From an uncultured Gluconobacter sp. (GTDB lineage Bacteria; Pseudomonadota; Alphaproteobacteria; Acetobacterales; Acetobacteraceae): a stretch of DNA of 46,803 nt. A program made the position numbers and the translations under genes. Position 1 is the stretch's first letter. The number at the start of each line of letters is the position of its first letter. Below, piece after piece: positions 25,461 to 33,910 of this stretch. Below the pieces are notes generated by a model, which did not search any database, was not told the DNA's origin, and saw nothing but the letters and a program-made list of their open reading frames with translations. The stretch is taken from assembly GCA_937880175.1 (NCBI GenBank), contig CALFLO010000012.1, positions 1-46,803 of the forward strand, written 5' to 3'.

Positions 25461-26280
25461 GGCTCAGGACCCATTGATATGGGCAGCAAGATGTGATTCA
25501 GGCTCCTTGAGGAGACTGAAGATGAGCGACCTGTATTAGCTGAGGTATGAGCACATGGGGCGTCTATGACCCTTTTTCCCGAAGAGCCACGGCAGACCCC
25601 GCGTTGATGACCGTCAAGTGTTGAGCGGGATCATTTTTGTGAACCGTAATGGCTTGCGCTGGCGTGATGCACCCCGGGAATACGGCCCACACAAGACACT
25701 GTACAACCGCTGGAAGCCCTGGGGATCTTTTCCCGGATGGATGGACGGTCTGGCTGCCGGAAAGGCAGAGCTCCAGACGATTATGATGGATGCGACGTAT
25801 CTCAAGGCGTACCGCACGGCTTCGAGTCTGCGGCTAAAAAAGGGGATCCAGGGCGTCTGATCGGACGGACAAAAGGTGGCATGAATACGAAGCCGCATTC
25901 GATCACGGATCAGAATGGACGACCGCTGAGCTTCTTCATGACGGCGGGACAGGTCAGTGATTACACCGGTGCCGCTGCTCTGCTGGACAGCCTTCCTATG
26001 GCACAGTGGATGCTGGCGGACCGGGGTTATGATGCCGACTGGTTCAGGGACGCCCTGGAAGAGAAAGGGATCAGGCCCTGCATTCCGGGACGGAGATCCC
26101 GCGGAAAGCCAGTCAAATACGACAAGCGAAAATACAAAAGACGCAACCGCATCGAGATTATGTTCGGTAGGCTCAAGGACTGGCGGCGGGTCGCAACCCG
26201 CTATGACAGATGCCCCACCGTCTTCTTCTCCGCCATCTGCCTCGCCGCAACCGTCATCTTCTGGCTATGAGTCCTGAGCC
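25461..26280 (+). mobile_element. Degenerate IS5-family element (IS427/IS1031-like)
   Basis: An 820-bp element bounded by GGCTCAGGAC on the left (25461-25470) and GTCCTGAGCC on the right (26271-26280), perfect 10-bp inverted repeats. The dinucleotide TA flanks both sides (25459-25460 and 26281-26282), the target duplication expected for this subgroup. It encodes one two-frame transposase that has decayed. It sits at the 5' edge of the broken PLD nuclease gene and just downstream of the next operon. Confidence 0.85.
25522..26270 (+). pseudogene. IS5-family transposase with nonsense mutations and frame changes
   Basis: The reading starts MSDLY then TAG (codon 6, where relatives have tryptophan), with a TGA at codon 16. 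The recognisable protein continues as PFFPKSHGRPRVDDRQVLSGIIF...RNGLRWRDAPREYGPHKTLYNRWK. A few bases are lost and gained around 25715-25740. The first frame ends at 25860; the second continues with GRLIGRTKGGMNTK, the ADRGYDADWF block and the RIEIMFGRLKDWRR block to VIFWL. The switch happens at CTA-AAA-AAG, a standard A6G slippery heptamer for -1 programmed frameshifting, so that change is probably native to the IS. The two early stops and the internal indels are decay. The element is unlikely to move unaided. Confidence 0.85.
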
Positions 26281-26308
26281 TAGTTCTACGCCGCTATAGG
26301 CTCTATCG

Positions 26309-26785
26309 TCATCGCTGTGTCATTTGTCCAAACCGGTCTTCAGCAATATCCGGGCAGTGCATGTGGAAATATTCCGTATAGACTTTCGGGCCGTTAGAAG
26401 CGGCGCAACTCACCCCCCAGCGGAACAGAGGCCCTTCCTGATCCCTGCGCCAGATTTCTGCAATGACAACAGTCTTCTCCCTGAGCTTCAGGATCTCCAG
26501 TGCTCCATCCGGCAACAGACGTCCCTGCAAATGGGTAAAGCGCTGACTGCCCATGAAAGGATGCGGACAATCATCAAGAGGAATGTCGAACTGGAAACGG
26601 GAGGGCGGAATGGCAGGATTGGCCTGGTTCATGGAGTGATAAAACAGGCGGCCGTTTTCCAGCTTCATTGAGACCGACAGATTCATGCTGTCCCGGGGGA
26701 AAAGCCCGTTGCTCCAACTGGAAAGGTGCCTGTCGATGATCCATGTCCCGTTCAGGAGCGTATTTTCGCGAGGAGAAACTGTCAT
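26309..26785 (-). CDS. Small uncharacterised protein, last gene of the amide-utilisation operon
   Basis: A 158-aa protein I do not recognise. It is predicted soluble and beta-rich (NLSVSMKLENGRLFYHSMNQ, FTHLQGRLLPDGALEILKLREKTVVIAEIWRR), in a lipocalin-like pattern, without signal peptide or membrane segment. The start chosen is an ATG overlapping the stop of the upstream N-formylglutamate amidohydrolase-like gene by 4 nt (ATGA), which implies coupled translation; an ATG 30 nt earlier is possible. Its place at the end of the operon suggests an accessory role in the same pathway. The following IS at 26280 lies 28 nt after its stop. Confidence 0.7.
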   Translation of the reverse strand: MTVSPRENTLLNGTWIIDRHLSSWSNGLFPRDSMNLSVSMKLENGRLFYHSMNQANPAIPPSRFQFDIPLDDCPHPFMGSQRFTHLQGRLLPDGALEILKLREKTVVIAEIWRRDQEGPLFRWGVSCAASNGPKVYTEYFHMHCPDIAEDRFGQMTQR

Positions 26786-27558
26786 GCGGTGCGGATCTGA
26801 CTGTTGTTGATACATGGAAGAGAGCAGCGTCGTCCTGTCTGGAGAGACTGAGCTGTAATATTCGCCCAATGCGCGACGGCAGCAGGTGTGGCGAGGAGAT
26901 CGTTGCGGATCTCGACAATAATAGCGGGCAGTCCCCGTGCGTCTCCATGAAAAGGAATTGTGTGGTTTGAATGTACCCACAGATCATAGGGCTGATTGCA
27001 GCCGACCATCTCTCCGCTCAGGCTACTCATGGCTTGCGCAACAGCTTCTCCGTATGTTTGTGAAGCACGATAAAGCACGCCCGCCGACCAGGGCCTCGTA
27101 ACCCCGTCATAGATGGGTGTGAAAGAATGGATCCCGACCAGAATGCTTGAAAGTCTATGTCTGGAACGCGCATCCAAAAGCGCACTCAGCCCCTCATGAA
27201 AAGGACGATGCCATTTGGCCAAACGGTCTTCCCGCTCCTGCGGAGACAGACCATGATTGCCGGGAACCGATATCGTCTCACTTCGGCCTGGAATACAGTC
27301 CTGGCAGGTTTCGGGGCGGTTCAAATCCGTCACAAGCCGGGACACAGACGCGGTCACGAGTGGAGCACCCAACATCGAGGCGACCTGTGTTGCCACGTCC
27401 TCAGCATGAATATCCCAGCCAATATGACCTTCCACCAGCTCAGGAGAAAGCCCCAGCCCATCATATTCGGAGGGAATGAAACAGGAGGCGTGCTCGCAAA
27501 CAATGACATACGGGCTGGCAGCATCGGGATGACGGATGGTGATGGCATCCGGTGGCAT
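26782..27558 (-). CDS. N-formylglutamate amidohydrolase-like enzyme
   Basis: A 258-aa protein of the N-formylglutamate amidohydrolase family (HutG-type), which cleaves the formyl or acyl amide of an amino acid. The family's opening 'VIVCEHASCFIPSEY' with its conserved E-H-A/G pair is present, followed by 'HIGWDIHAEDVA', 'SRLVTDLNRP' (cf. the family 'SR.viDlNR'), 'VGIHSFTP' and the C-terminal 'IIVEIRNDLL'. The start ATG is 4 nt after the stop of the MFS gene. There are no other histidine-utilisation genes nearby, so true N-formylglutamate may not be the substrate. With the nitrilase and transporter it suggests use of an N-acylated or N-formylated compound. Confidence 0.88.
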   Translation of the reverse strand: MPPDAITIRHPDAASPYVIVCEHASCFIPSEYDGLGLSPELVEGHIGWDIHAEDVATQVASMLGAPLVTASVSRLVTDLNRPETCQDCIPGRSETISVPGNHGLSPQEREDRLAKWHRPFHEGLSALLDARSRHRLSSILVGIHSFTPIYDGVTRPWSAGVLYRASQTYGEAVAQAMSSLSGEMVGCNQPYDLWVHSNHTIPFHGDARGLPAIIVEIRNDLLATPAAVAHWANITAQSLQTGRRCSLPCINNSQIRTA

Positions 27559-27562
27559 ATAA

Positions 27563-28807
27563 TCAGGGCGCACCACCAGGCTCCTTGATGTCAAGAAGAG
27601 GCCTGTCTGGTTGTAGCCAGACAAACCCAGCAGCGCCTGCGCAGGCTGCTGCGGCCGGAAGGAAGAGGACATCCGCCCAGGAGCCGGTCTCTGTCACGAT
27701 CCAGCCTACGGCAAGCGGAATGAGGCTGGCAGACAGGCTGCCCCAGAAGGCTGTGCAGCCTGTAACAAACCCGGTGTAGGCACCGCTGATATCCTGAACA
27801 CTGGACCATAGCGAAACCTGTACGAAACCGATTGCGCCAAGGCAGCCCGTCATGAGGCAAACCGCCAGAACGGTGCCCTGCACACGGCTTGCGATGATCA
27901 GCAGGACTGCACTCAGAACAAGTCCGAGCATTGGAGGAACCGTTCTGACCAGACGCAGATTGAAGCCTCGTGAAACCAGCTGGTCCGCAAGCATGCCGGC
28001 AAGCAGTACCGAAACATACAGAGCAGCCCACGGAGCAGATGAGACCCAGCCAAGATCCTTGAGGCGGACATGATGGACCTCATGCAGCCAAGTCGGAAAC
28101 CAGCTTGCATAAAAGCCCTGCACGCAGATGGTGCAGAAATAGAGAAACCCGATGAGCCAGAAGCGCGGTTTCCGTAACAGATGGCTGCGGGGAGAAACGG
28201 GCACCGGAGTGGGCGAAGACGAACATGCTGTCAGAGGAACGCTTGCGGGCTGATCCCGGTAAAGGGCAAGCCAGTAAAGGCTGACTGCAATGCCGAAGCT
28301 GCCGAAAACCGCAAAGGCCACTTTCCAGGAATAGGTCAGCATCAGCCATGTTGTCAGCGGACCACTGAGAATGGAGCCGAGATAGATGAACCCGAGAAGG
28401 AACGCATTCGCACGGCTCCGGGTCGTGGTGGAAAAATGCTGCCTGAGGACGAGCATGCTGCTGGCCCAGTCGGGAGCCTGTGCTGCTCCCATACCAAAGC
28501 GCGCCAGAAGGAACGGCGCAAATCCCAGGCAGAGCGGACTGACAAGCGTTGCCAGCGACCACAGGAACGCCGCTCCGAACAGGACCCGGCGCGGCCCCAG
28601 CTTCTCTGCCAAACAGCCGGAGAGAGGCTGGAGAAGTGCATATCCCCATGTCGCGCACGAGAGAATGAACGAGGCCTCTGCTACGTTAAAGCCCAGATCC
28701 TTGCGGATGATGGGCATGGCGATCGATATGGCGTGCCGGTCCAGCGACATGAGGAAATTGATCGGTGCCAGCAGAAAGATCAGGGTAATCCAGCTTTTCT
28801 CCCGCAT
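27563..28807 (-). CDS. MFS transporter, anion:cation symporter (ACS)-like
   Basis: A 414-aa inner-membrane permease with about twelve hydrophobic segments. The N-terminal 'PINFLMSLDRHAISIAMPIIRKDLGFNVAEASFILSCATWGYALLQPLSGCLAEKLGPRRVL' has the layout of the ACS group (hexuronate, phthalate and similar organic anions), including the 'G.la...G.rr' loop motif after helix 2. It lies 9 nt after the nitrilase gene and 4 nt before the N-formylglutamate amidohydrolase-like gene. It is the likely inner-membrane importer for what the TonB receptor brings into the periplasm. The substrate is probably an organic anion; not determined by sequence. Confidence 0.9.
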   Translation of the reverse strand: MREKSWITLIFLLAPINFLMSLDRHAISIAMPIIRKDLGFNVAEASFILSCATWGYALLQPLSGCLAEKLGPRRVLFGAAFLWSLATLVSPLCLGFAPFLLARFGMGAAQAPDWASSMLVLRQHFSTTTRSRANAFLLGFIYLGSILSGPLTTWLMLTYSWKVAFAVFGSFGIAVSLYWLALYRDQPASVPLTACSSSPTPVPVSPRSHLLRKPRFWLIGFLYFCTICVQGFYASWFPTWLHEVHHVRLKDLGWVSSAPWAALYVSVLLAGMLADQLVSRGFNLRLVRTVPPMLGLVLSAVLLIIASRVQGTVLAVCLMTGCLGAIGFVQVSLWSSVQDISGAYTGFVTGCTAFWGSLSASLIPLAVGWIVTETGSWADVLFLPAAAACAGAAGFVWLQPDRPLLDIKEPGGAP

Positions 28808-28816
28808 GATGTGTGA

Positions 28817-29668
28817 TCAGTTCGTTACGGGAAGGGGAAGACGCCGGTGATTGGCGAGCGGAATAGACTGTCGGATACGCTGCGTCAGCGCAGAATCCAG
28901 ATATCCTGTAACCGAAGTCTCCTCATCGGACGCCATGGCCACGATATGACCCCAGGGGTCACAGATCAGGGAATGACCGAATGTCGTTCGGATTTCTCCC
29001 TTGTCATTTCGTTGCGATCCATACATGCCGGTTGCTACGATCCAGACCTGATTTTCGATGGCCCGGGCCCGAAGCAGAACTTCCCAGTGGTCCTTTCCCG
29101 TCTGAAGCGTAAAGGCGGCTGGAACGAAAATAACTTCTGCGCCTTTGTCCCTTAGAGCGCGGAAAAGCTCAGGGAAACGCAGGTCATAGCAGATCGTGAA
29201 ACCGGCTGTGATGCCATCGATCTCACAGACCGTCAGGGCACCTCCATGGTTGAAGTCCCGACTTTCATTGTAGACGGTTCCATCTGGTCCAGTAACGTCG
29301 AACAGATGCAGTTTGCGATAGCGCGCAATTTCGCGTCCTTCCGGATTGAAGACGAGGGTCGTGTTGCACAGTCGCTCGCCGTCCAGCTCTGCGATGGAAC
29401 CACCGTGGACATAGGCATTATATTCGCGCGCCAGGTTCGCCATGGTCTGATAGATTTCGCCGCCAGCGTCACTGCTGTCGGGCGAAGGAAGTGTTTCCGC
29501 AACCTGGAAGCGGGTCGGACGGTCGGCATTCCGACAGGGCCACATCTCAGGAAGGCTGATTATGCGGGATGTCTGCCGGGAAAAGGACTCTGCAACCAGC
29601 CGTCGAACTGTCGCAATGTTCTCGTCTTTTTTGTTGCCTGCGTTGAACTGGATCAGGGTAACAAGCAT
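28817..29668 (-). CDS. Carbon-nitrogen hydrolase (nitrilase superfamily)
   Basis: A 283-aa cytosolic enzyme that hydrolyses a non-peptide C-N bond. The nitrilase catalytic triad is complete: E41 (SLPEMWP), K119 (RYRKLHLFD) and C160 (GFTICYDLRFPEL). Its length and 'CYDLRFPELFR' match the amidase/omega-amidase-like branch. The start ATG (MLVTLIQFN) has AAAGGA upstream and lies 22 nt after the TonB receptor stop; longer readings upstream would run into the receptor gene. It sits in one operon with the receptor, MFS permease and a second amide hydrolase, so the substrate is probably an amide imported by the operon. Confidence 0.93.
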   Translation of the reverse strand: MLVTLIQFNAGNKKDENIATVRRLVAESFSRQTSRIISLPEMWPCRNADRPTRFQVAETLPSPDSSDAGGEIYQTMANLAREYNAYVHGGSIAELDGERLCNTTLVFNPEGREIARYRKLHLFDVTGPDGTVYNESRDFNHGGALTVCEIDGITAGFTICYDLRFPELFRALRDKGAEVIFVPAAFTLQTGKDHWEVLLRARAIENQVWIVATGMYGSQRNDKGEIRTTFGHSLICDPWGHIVAMASDEETSVTGYLDSALTQRIRQSIPLANHRRLPLPVTN

Positions 29669-29690
29669 GGTTTGGTATCCTTTGATATTA

Positions 29691-32081
29691 TCAGAAACCT
29701 GCCGATATCGAAACGAGCGCAGCAAATCCGGCACCGACATCATAGGTGGGAGTAGAGGCTGCGATGGTCTTGCCATTGGCGCCCTTCTGGGCCTTGGCGT
29801 TGGCGACAGGCGCAACGACACCAGACAGGTAGTTCGTATTGGCGGCATTGATGATATTGAGCTGGATCTGAGGTTTGCGGAAGAAACCGATATTGTTCAT
29901 CCGGTAGCCGGCATTGATGTCCAGCGTCTTGCGTTGCGGAATGCCCTGATCATTCATGAAGCTGGAATACATTGAGTCCACCCAGTTGAACTGAAGGCCG
30001 CCGAAGAAATGGGAATCATCATAATTGATCCCCACCGCCGCAGTGGCTTTAGGGCTCATTGGTGCCACGCGACCTTTCGTGGGGAGATAGGTTCCGCCGG
30101 TATAGAAATTGTCGTCGATGGTCGCATGCAGGTACGAAATTGATGCATAGGGGGAGATATGATGCCAGCGTTTCAGCCCGATCTCTGCTTCTGCACCGCG
30201 CGTCGTTTGCCCACCTACATTCAGATATTGCGTGGTAAGAACGCCATTCAACGGCGCACTTGCAGAAAGCTGACGGTTTTTAAAGTTATAATTAAACACG
30301 CCAATGGAAGCGTTGAAAAGGCCGGTGTAGCGATAGCCCAGTTCTTCAGAGATGGAGTATTCAGGTTTGACCGACGAACTGCCATGAGATGTGACCTTAC
30401 CCGTCGAAACACTGATGGAATCATAGAACGGCGTATCGCCGACCGGCGTCCTGAACGCCGTGTTGACGTCAAAGAAGATCTGATGCTCGGCATTGAACCT
30501 GTAGTGGATGCTCATGCGGGGCAAAGGGATCGCATAGCTGGCACCAGCATAATAGCGTGCCCCAGGGAGCATGTTGGTTCCGCGCAGATCCACCATGGCT
30601 TCCTTGAAGCCTGCGGAAATCTTCAACCTGTCATGAAGGAGAGACAGGGTGTCCTGCACATACAGCGCAGTCGTCTGCTGAACCTCATGCAGATTGGTAC
30701 TATATAGAACTGATCCATTCGCCATGGTAATGGCGTGGCCCCCGTAAAGATTGGCAGCCTGCCCATTGGCACCGACAGCAGCGTAGGATGTAATCGCCCT
30801 GCGATCGACGTTATTGTACCAGGCACCGACTTCCAGCAGGTTGATCCCTGTCCGATAGGCCAGTCCTGTCGTGATGCCGCTGGAGAATGTGTAGCCTGCA
30901 GCCATTGCCGCCACTACACCACTGCCATTGGTGAGATTGTCCAGTCCAAGATTTCCGGCCGGTTCAGTTCCAGAATAACTTCCAGTATTGCTCAGTGTTG
31001 TCCCATTGGGAACACTACCGCTCATCCAGAAGTAATAGGGTGTCGCTGTCAGTGAGAGGCCATGACCGAGGTTGAAATGCGATGGTAATGAAATCATCAC
31101 ACGTGACCGACGATTGATCCAGAGTTCGTAGTAGTTTGCCTTGCCACTCTTGAAGGACGTCGCAAGATTGTAATGTGTTCCGTATTGCTGCCACTGGCTC
31201 AATGTCAGGTAGTTTTGCCATGCATTTTGCAGACGATTATAGGTTACGACTGCGGCGATCCTGTTGCCATTTCCCCATTCCTTTACGAATTTGCTGTCTA
31301 CATGGTAGCGCGTATTGTTACCGGGCCCACGCCAGTTATCATTGGTCGTATAGGAAAAGGACGTAAAATTCCGGATACCCGTATGGCCGATCTCCCCGGA
31401 ATCAAGCCGGAGGAATTCACGGAACGCATTGTTCGTGCCAAAGCTCGACCCGATATACCCGCCTTTTTGCAAAGAGGGGTCGCGCAGGGATGAGCTGACC
31501 AGCGCGCCGACTGCATTCAGAACAGGTGCCGTCATGTCAGGAGACCCCTGACGGATCTCGAAGTGACCAATGTTTTCTGAATCCGACCATTCCGAAGAAT
31601 CTGCAACGTGGTTGATCTGGTCGTCCGCAGGCATACCCTCGAATTCCCAGCCGATTTCGTTCTGTTGCATTCCCCGGATCATCACATTGGAACGATCGCT
31701 CACTCCAAGCGGATCAGTTTTTGCCACGGTTACACCTGGTGCCATCTGCATCAGGCTGAACAGGTTACTTGTGGGCGCCTGTTTGGCAATGAAATCGCGG
31801 TTGGCGCCACTGACCATCGCGGCATCATCACTTGAGGGGAGCAGTCCCCCACCAGGTGTCTGGTTCGTGACGCCGGTCGGGCTGCGAAGGCCCGCACTCA
31901 GCACACGCACTTCTTCCGCCGTTCCACGTGCCTGTACCCCGTCCTGAACAGCTTTCTGAGAAACAGCAGGAGCGTGACGTTTACGGTCATTTTCCTCTGA
32001 CGAGGTATCAGCTCTTGCTGCGCTCACGCCGCTGGACAGTGCAGTCATGGACATCAGCACGAATAGTGTCTTGTTCCGCAC
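29691..32081 (-). CDS. TonB-dependent outer-membrane receptor (first of amide operon)
   Basis: A 796-aa receptor. The signal peptide starts at a GTG (VRNKTLFVLMSMTALSSGVSAARA), with GAGAGGAAAAAGG just upstream. The plug domain contains 'NLFSLMQMAPGVTVAKTDPLGVSDRSNVMIRGMQQNEIGWEFEGMPADDQ', and the rest is a 22-stranded-type barrel ending in aromatic 'AALVSISAGF'. A TonB box is not obvious; 'TAEEVRVLS' is the nearest candidate. It is the promoter-proximal gene of a five-gene operon and is divergent from the MocR regulator. One copy of a 23-bp direct repeat lies about 104 nt upstream of its start. It probably imports the compound degraded by the downstream hydrolases. Confidence 0.93.
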   Translation of the reverse strand: MRNKTLFVLMSMTALSSGVSAARADTSSEENDRKRHAPAVSQKAVQDGVQARGTAEEVRVLSAGLRSPTGVTNQTPGGGLLPSSDDAAMVSGANRDFIAKQAPTSNLFSLMQMAPGVTVAKTDPLGVSDRSNVMIRGMQQNEIGWEFEGMPADDQINHVADSSEWSDSENIGHFEIRQGSPDMTAPVLNAVGALVSSSLRDPSLQKGGYIGSSFGTNNAFREFLRLDSGEIGHTGIRNFTSFSYTTNDNWRGPGNNTRYHVDSKFVKEWGNGNRIAAVVTYNRLQNAWQNYLTLSQWQQYGTHYNLATSFKSGKANYYELWINRRSRVMISLPSHFNLGHGLSLTATPYYFWMSGSVPNGTTLSNTGSYSGTEPAGNLGLDNLTNGSGVVAAMAAGYTFSSGITTGLAYRTGINLLEVGAWYNNVDRRAITSYAAVGANGQAANLYGGHAITMANGSVLYSTNLHEVQQTTALYVQDTLSLLHDRLKISAGFKEAMVDLRGTNMLPGARYYAGASYAIPLPRMSIHYRFNAEHQIFFDVNTAFRTPVGDTPFYDSISVSTGKVTSHGSSSVKPEYSISEELGYRYTGLFNASIGVFNYNFKNRQLSASAPLNGVLTTQYLNVGGQTTRGAEAEIGLKRWHHISPYASISYLHATIDDNFYTGGTYLPTKGRVAPMSPKATAAVGINYDDSHFFGGLQFNWVDSMYSSFMNDQGIPQRKTLDINAGYRMNNIGFFRKPQIQLNIINAANTNYLSGVVAPVANAKAQKGANGKTIAASTPTYDVGAGFAALVSISAGF

Positions 32082-32184
32082 GCCCTTTTTCCTCTCCCAG
32101 GAAGCGGGCCCCGGGAAGCTGCGGGGCCACACGATTCATATCCGTCCCGGAACAGTATTGACGGTCCCGGCTGGAGCTCACAAA

Positions 32185-32207
32185 TGTTATGTTGTTATTG
32201 AACATTT
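32185..32207. promoter_or_regulatory. Direct repeat copy 1 in the receptor/MocR intergenic region
   Basis: A 23-bp sequence starting TGTTATGTTGTTATTG is repeated exactly at 32318-32340, in the same orientation, 133 bp away. Within this copy, AAATGTT and AACATTT form inverted ends. MocR-type regulators typically bind direct repeats in their divergent promoter regions, so this is a candidate operator for the receptor operon. Confidence 0.7.
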
Positions 32208-32317
32208 AATTATGATCTGTGATGATCAGCTACTTCAAAAGAGCGAACGCCACACTGTTTCCAGCAACGCGTTGCTCTCTTGCGGCCGTTTTTTCACCTT
32301 ACAACGCACCTTTCAAG

Positions 32318-32340
32318 TGTTATGTTGTTATTGAACATTT
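32318..32340. promoter_or_regulatory. Direct repeat copy 2, next to the MocR gene start
   Basis: Exact copy of 32185-32207. A shorter inverted match (AACAACATAA, 32370-32379) lies a little further right. It sits directly before or over the start of the MocR gene, as expected for an autoregulatory site. Confidence 0.7.
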
Positions 32341-32357
32341 TGAATGCGATAAAAATC

Positions 32358-33695
32358 GTGGATTATAAAAACAACATAAACCCGAAGTGGTTATCGGGGC
32401 ATTTTCCAGACCGAACTGCAGCAGGAATCACCCGTCGGACACGCTTTCTCATCCAGTCCGGCCTGCTGCCTCTGGGGAGTCGCCTGCCGTCTTTGCGGGA
32501 GCTGGCATTTTGCATGCAGATCAGTCCCGCCACCTTGTCCATGGCCTGGGCTGAGCTTCGGGAAGAAGGAATTATTGAAGGGCGCGGGCGGCTTGGAAGC
32601 TGGATCTGCCGATCCTCGTCATCTCCCCGCCCAAAGCGGCGTGGAGTTCAGAAACATGCCGGCCGAGATGTCATCAATCTTGCTGCATCGATTCCGGACC
32701 GTTCCCTTCTCCCGCCGCTGACTGAGGCGCTGGCGCTCGTGGCGCAGGCGCCTGACATCAATTCCTACGCAAAAATCCGGATCACGGCAGCGCTTGAGAA
32801 AGCCTGCCGGACAAACTGGCCTTATGAAAGTGAAAGCTTTCTGGCGACCAATGGCGGCTTTTGCGCCCTGAACGAAACCTTCTCGGTACTCCTGCCACGG
32901 GGCAGCATTGTCGCCGTCGAAATGCCAACTGCGAGCGCGACTCTCGATATCCTCGAGCGGTTGGGGGTGACGATCATTCCAGTGACCTCCGATGCTCATG
33001 GCCCCTGCCTTGAATCCGTGATGGCAGCCCTGCTCCACGAACCGGTAGCCTTTGTCTTTCAGCCGCGTGCCAATGGCATTACGGGACACAGCGTGCACCT
33101 GGAGCGACTGACGGCCATGGGAGAATTCTTCTGCCAAAGGCCCCTCTGGATCATCGAGTGGGACGCTCTGGATGCTCTCTCCCTCGTTCCACCTGCCAGC
33201 CTGGGTGCTTGGCTGCCACAATACACGATCCACATTCGCTCATATTCAAAAAGCATGTCCCCCGATCTGAGGCTGGCCGTCGTATCTGCATCTTCGGAAG
33301 TGGTAGGGAAAATTCAGGAATTCCGCGCCTTCGGCGCTGGCTGGACAAGCCGCATTCTCCAGGAGGCTGCTGCCTATCTGATAGACGATAGGACTGCGCA
33401 AGAGTGTATTCAGAACGCGCGCGCCATATATTCAAACAGGAGAAAAAATCTTATCGAAAATCTTGGCGAGGCTGGCATGTCACTTCCCGAGAACGGAAGT
33501 GGATTTTCATTATGGATTCCCGTAACAAACGAAAATGAAACAAAAATATTTCTTGAAAATAATAATATAATTGTTTCAGCCGGCCGAAAACATTCCTTGA
33601 CACCTCTGCCATATATCAGAATTTCTTATTCCAATATAAAGGAGAATTTTGAACCAATCGGAAGTCTTATTGGTGCCGCCGTACGAAAACCATAG
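32358..33695 (+). CDS. MocR-type regulator (GntR DNA-binding domain + aminotransferase-like domain)
   Basis: About 445 aa. The N-terminal GntR winged helix includes 'RTRFLIQSGLLPLGSRLPSLRELAFCMQISPATLSMAWAELREEGIIEGRG'. The C-terminal class I aminotransferase-fold domain keeps the PLP lysine in 'IRSYSKSMSPDLRL' and the 'IEWDALDAL' aspartate strand. MocR proteins sense amino compounds through PLP. Start choice is uncertain: the GTG at 32358 clears the second direct repeat, while ATG 32322 would lie inside it; neither has a good ribosome-binding sequence. It is divergent from the TonB-receptor amide operon and probably its activator. The last third (from about 33,400) uses more A/T-rich codons than the rest. 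Confidence 0.88.
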   Translation: MDYKNNINPKWLSGHFPDRTAAGITRRTRFLIQSGLLPLGSRLPSLRELAFCMQISPATLSMAWAELREEGIIEGRGRLGSWICRSSSSPRPKRRGVQKHAGRDVINLAASIPDRSLLPPLTEALALVAQAPDINSYAKIRITAALEKACRTNWPYESESFLATNGGFCALNETFSVLLPRGSIVAVEMPTASATLDILERLGVTIIPVTSDAHGPCLESVMAALLHEPVAFVFQPRANGITGHSVHLERLTAMGEFFCQRPLWIIEWDALDALSLVPPASLGAWLPQYTIHIRSYSKSMSPDLRLAVVSASSEVVGKIQEFRAFGAGWTSRILQEAAAYLIDDRTAQECIQNARAIYSNRRKNLIENLGEAGMSLPENGSGFSLWIPVTNENETKIFLENNNIIVSAGRKHSLTPLPYIRISYSNIKENFEPIGSLIGAAVRKP

Positions 33696-33872
33696 AAGCA
33701 CCTGCAACATGATTATTCAGAGGCTCAACGCCCGTTTTGTATGAGGAGCAAACAGTTCTCTATCAGGCGAAAAACCTGAAAGAGATACCATTTACTTAAT
33801 GGACTGCCGCTGTCGCAGTGCAGGCACCTATAGTGGCTCTGCCCGATGCGTCCGTAACACCTTCCAGTCTGT

Positions 33873-33903
33873 AGAAAAGAGGGCCCCGTTAAACCACGGG
33901 GCC
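33873..33903 (-). terminator. Intrinsic terminator of the peptide-utilisation operon
   Basis: On the minus strand a GC-rich stem GGCCCCG / CGGGGCC (33882-33903) with an 8-nt loop is followed by CTCTTTTC. It lies 8 nt after the stop of the secreted amidohydrolase, in the right orientation to end that operon. The plus strand has no T-run, so it serves only the minus side. Confidence 0.8.
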
Positions 33904-33910
33904 ATCCATC

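Noticed and set aside
25840..25860. Transposase frame change first read as a simple decay mutation
   Set aside because: It occurs exactly on an A-AAA-AAG heptamer and is better explained as the IS's own programmed -1 frameshift; the upstream nonsense codons remain the true lesions.
29246..29975. Plus-strand open frames opposite the nitrilase and receptor
   Set aside because: Both genes on the other strand are strongly supported by catalytic or structural motifs; these frames have none.
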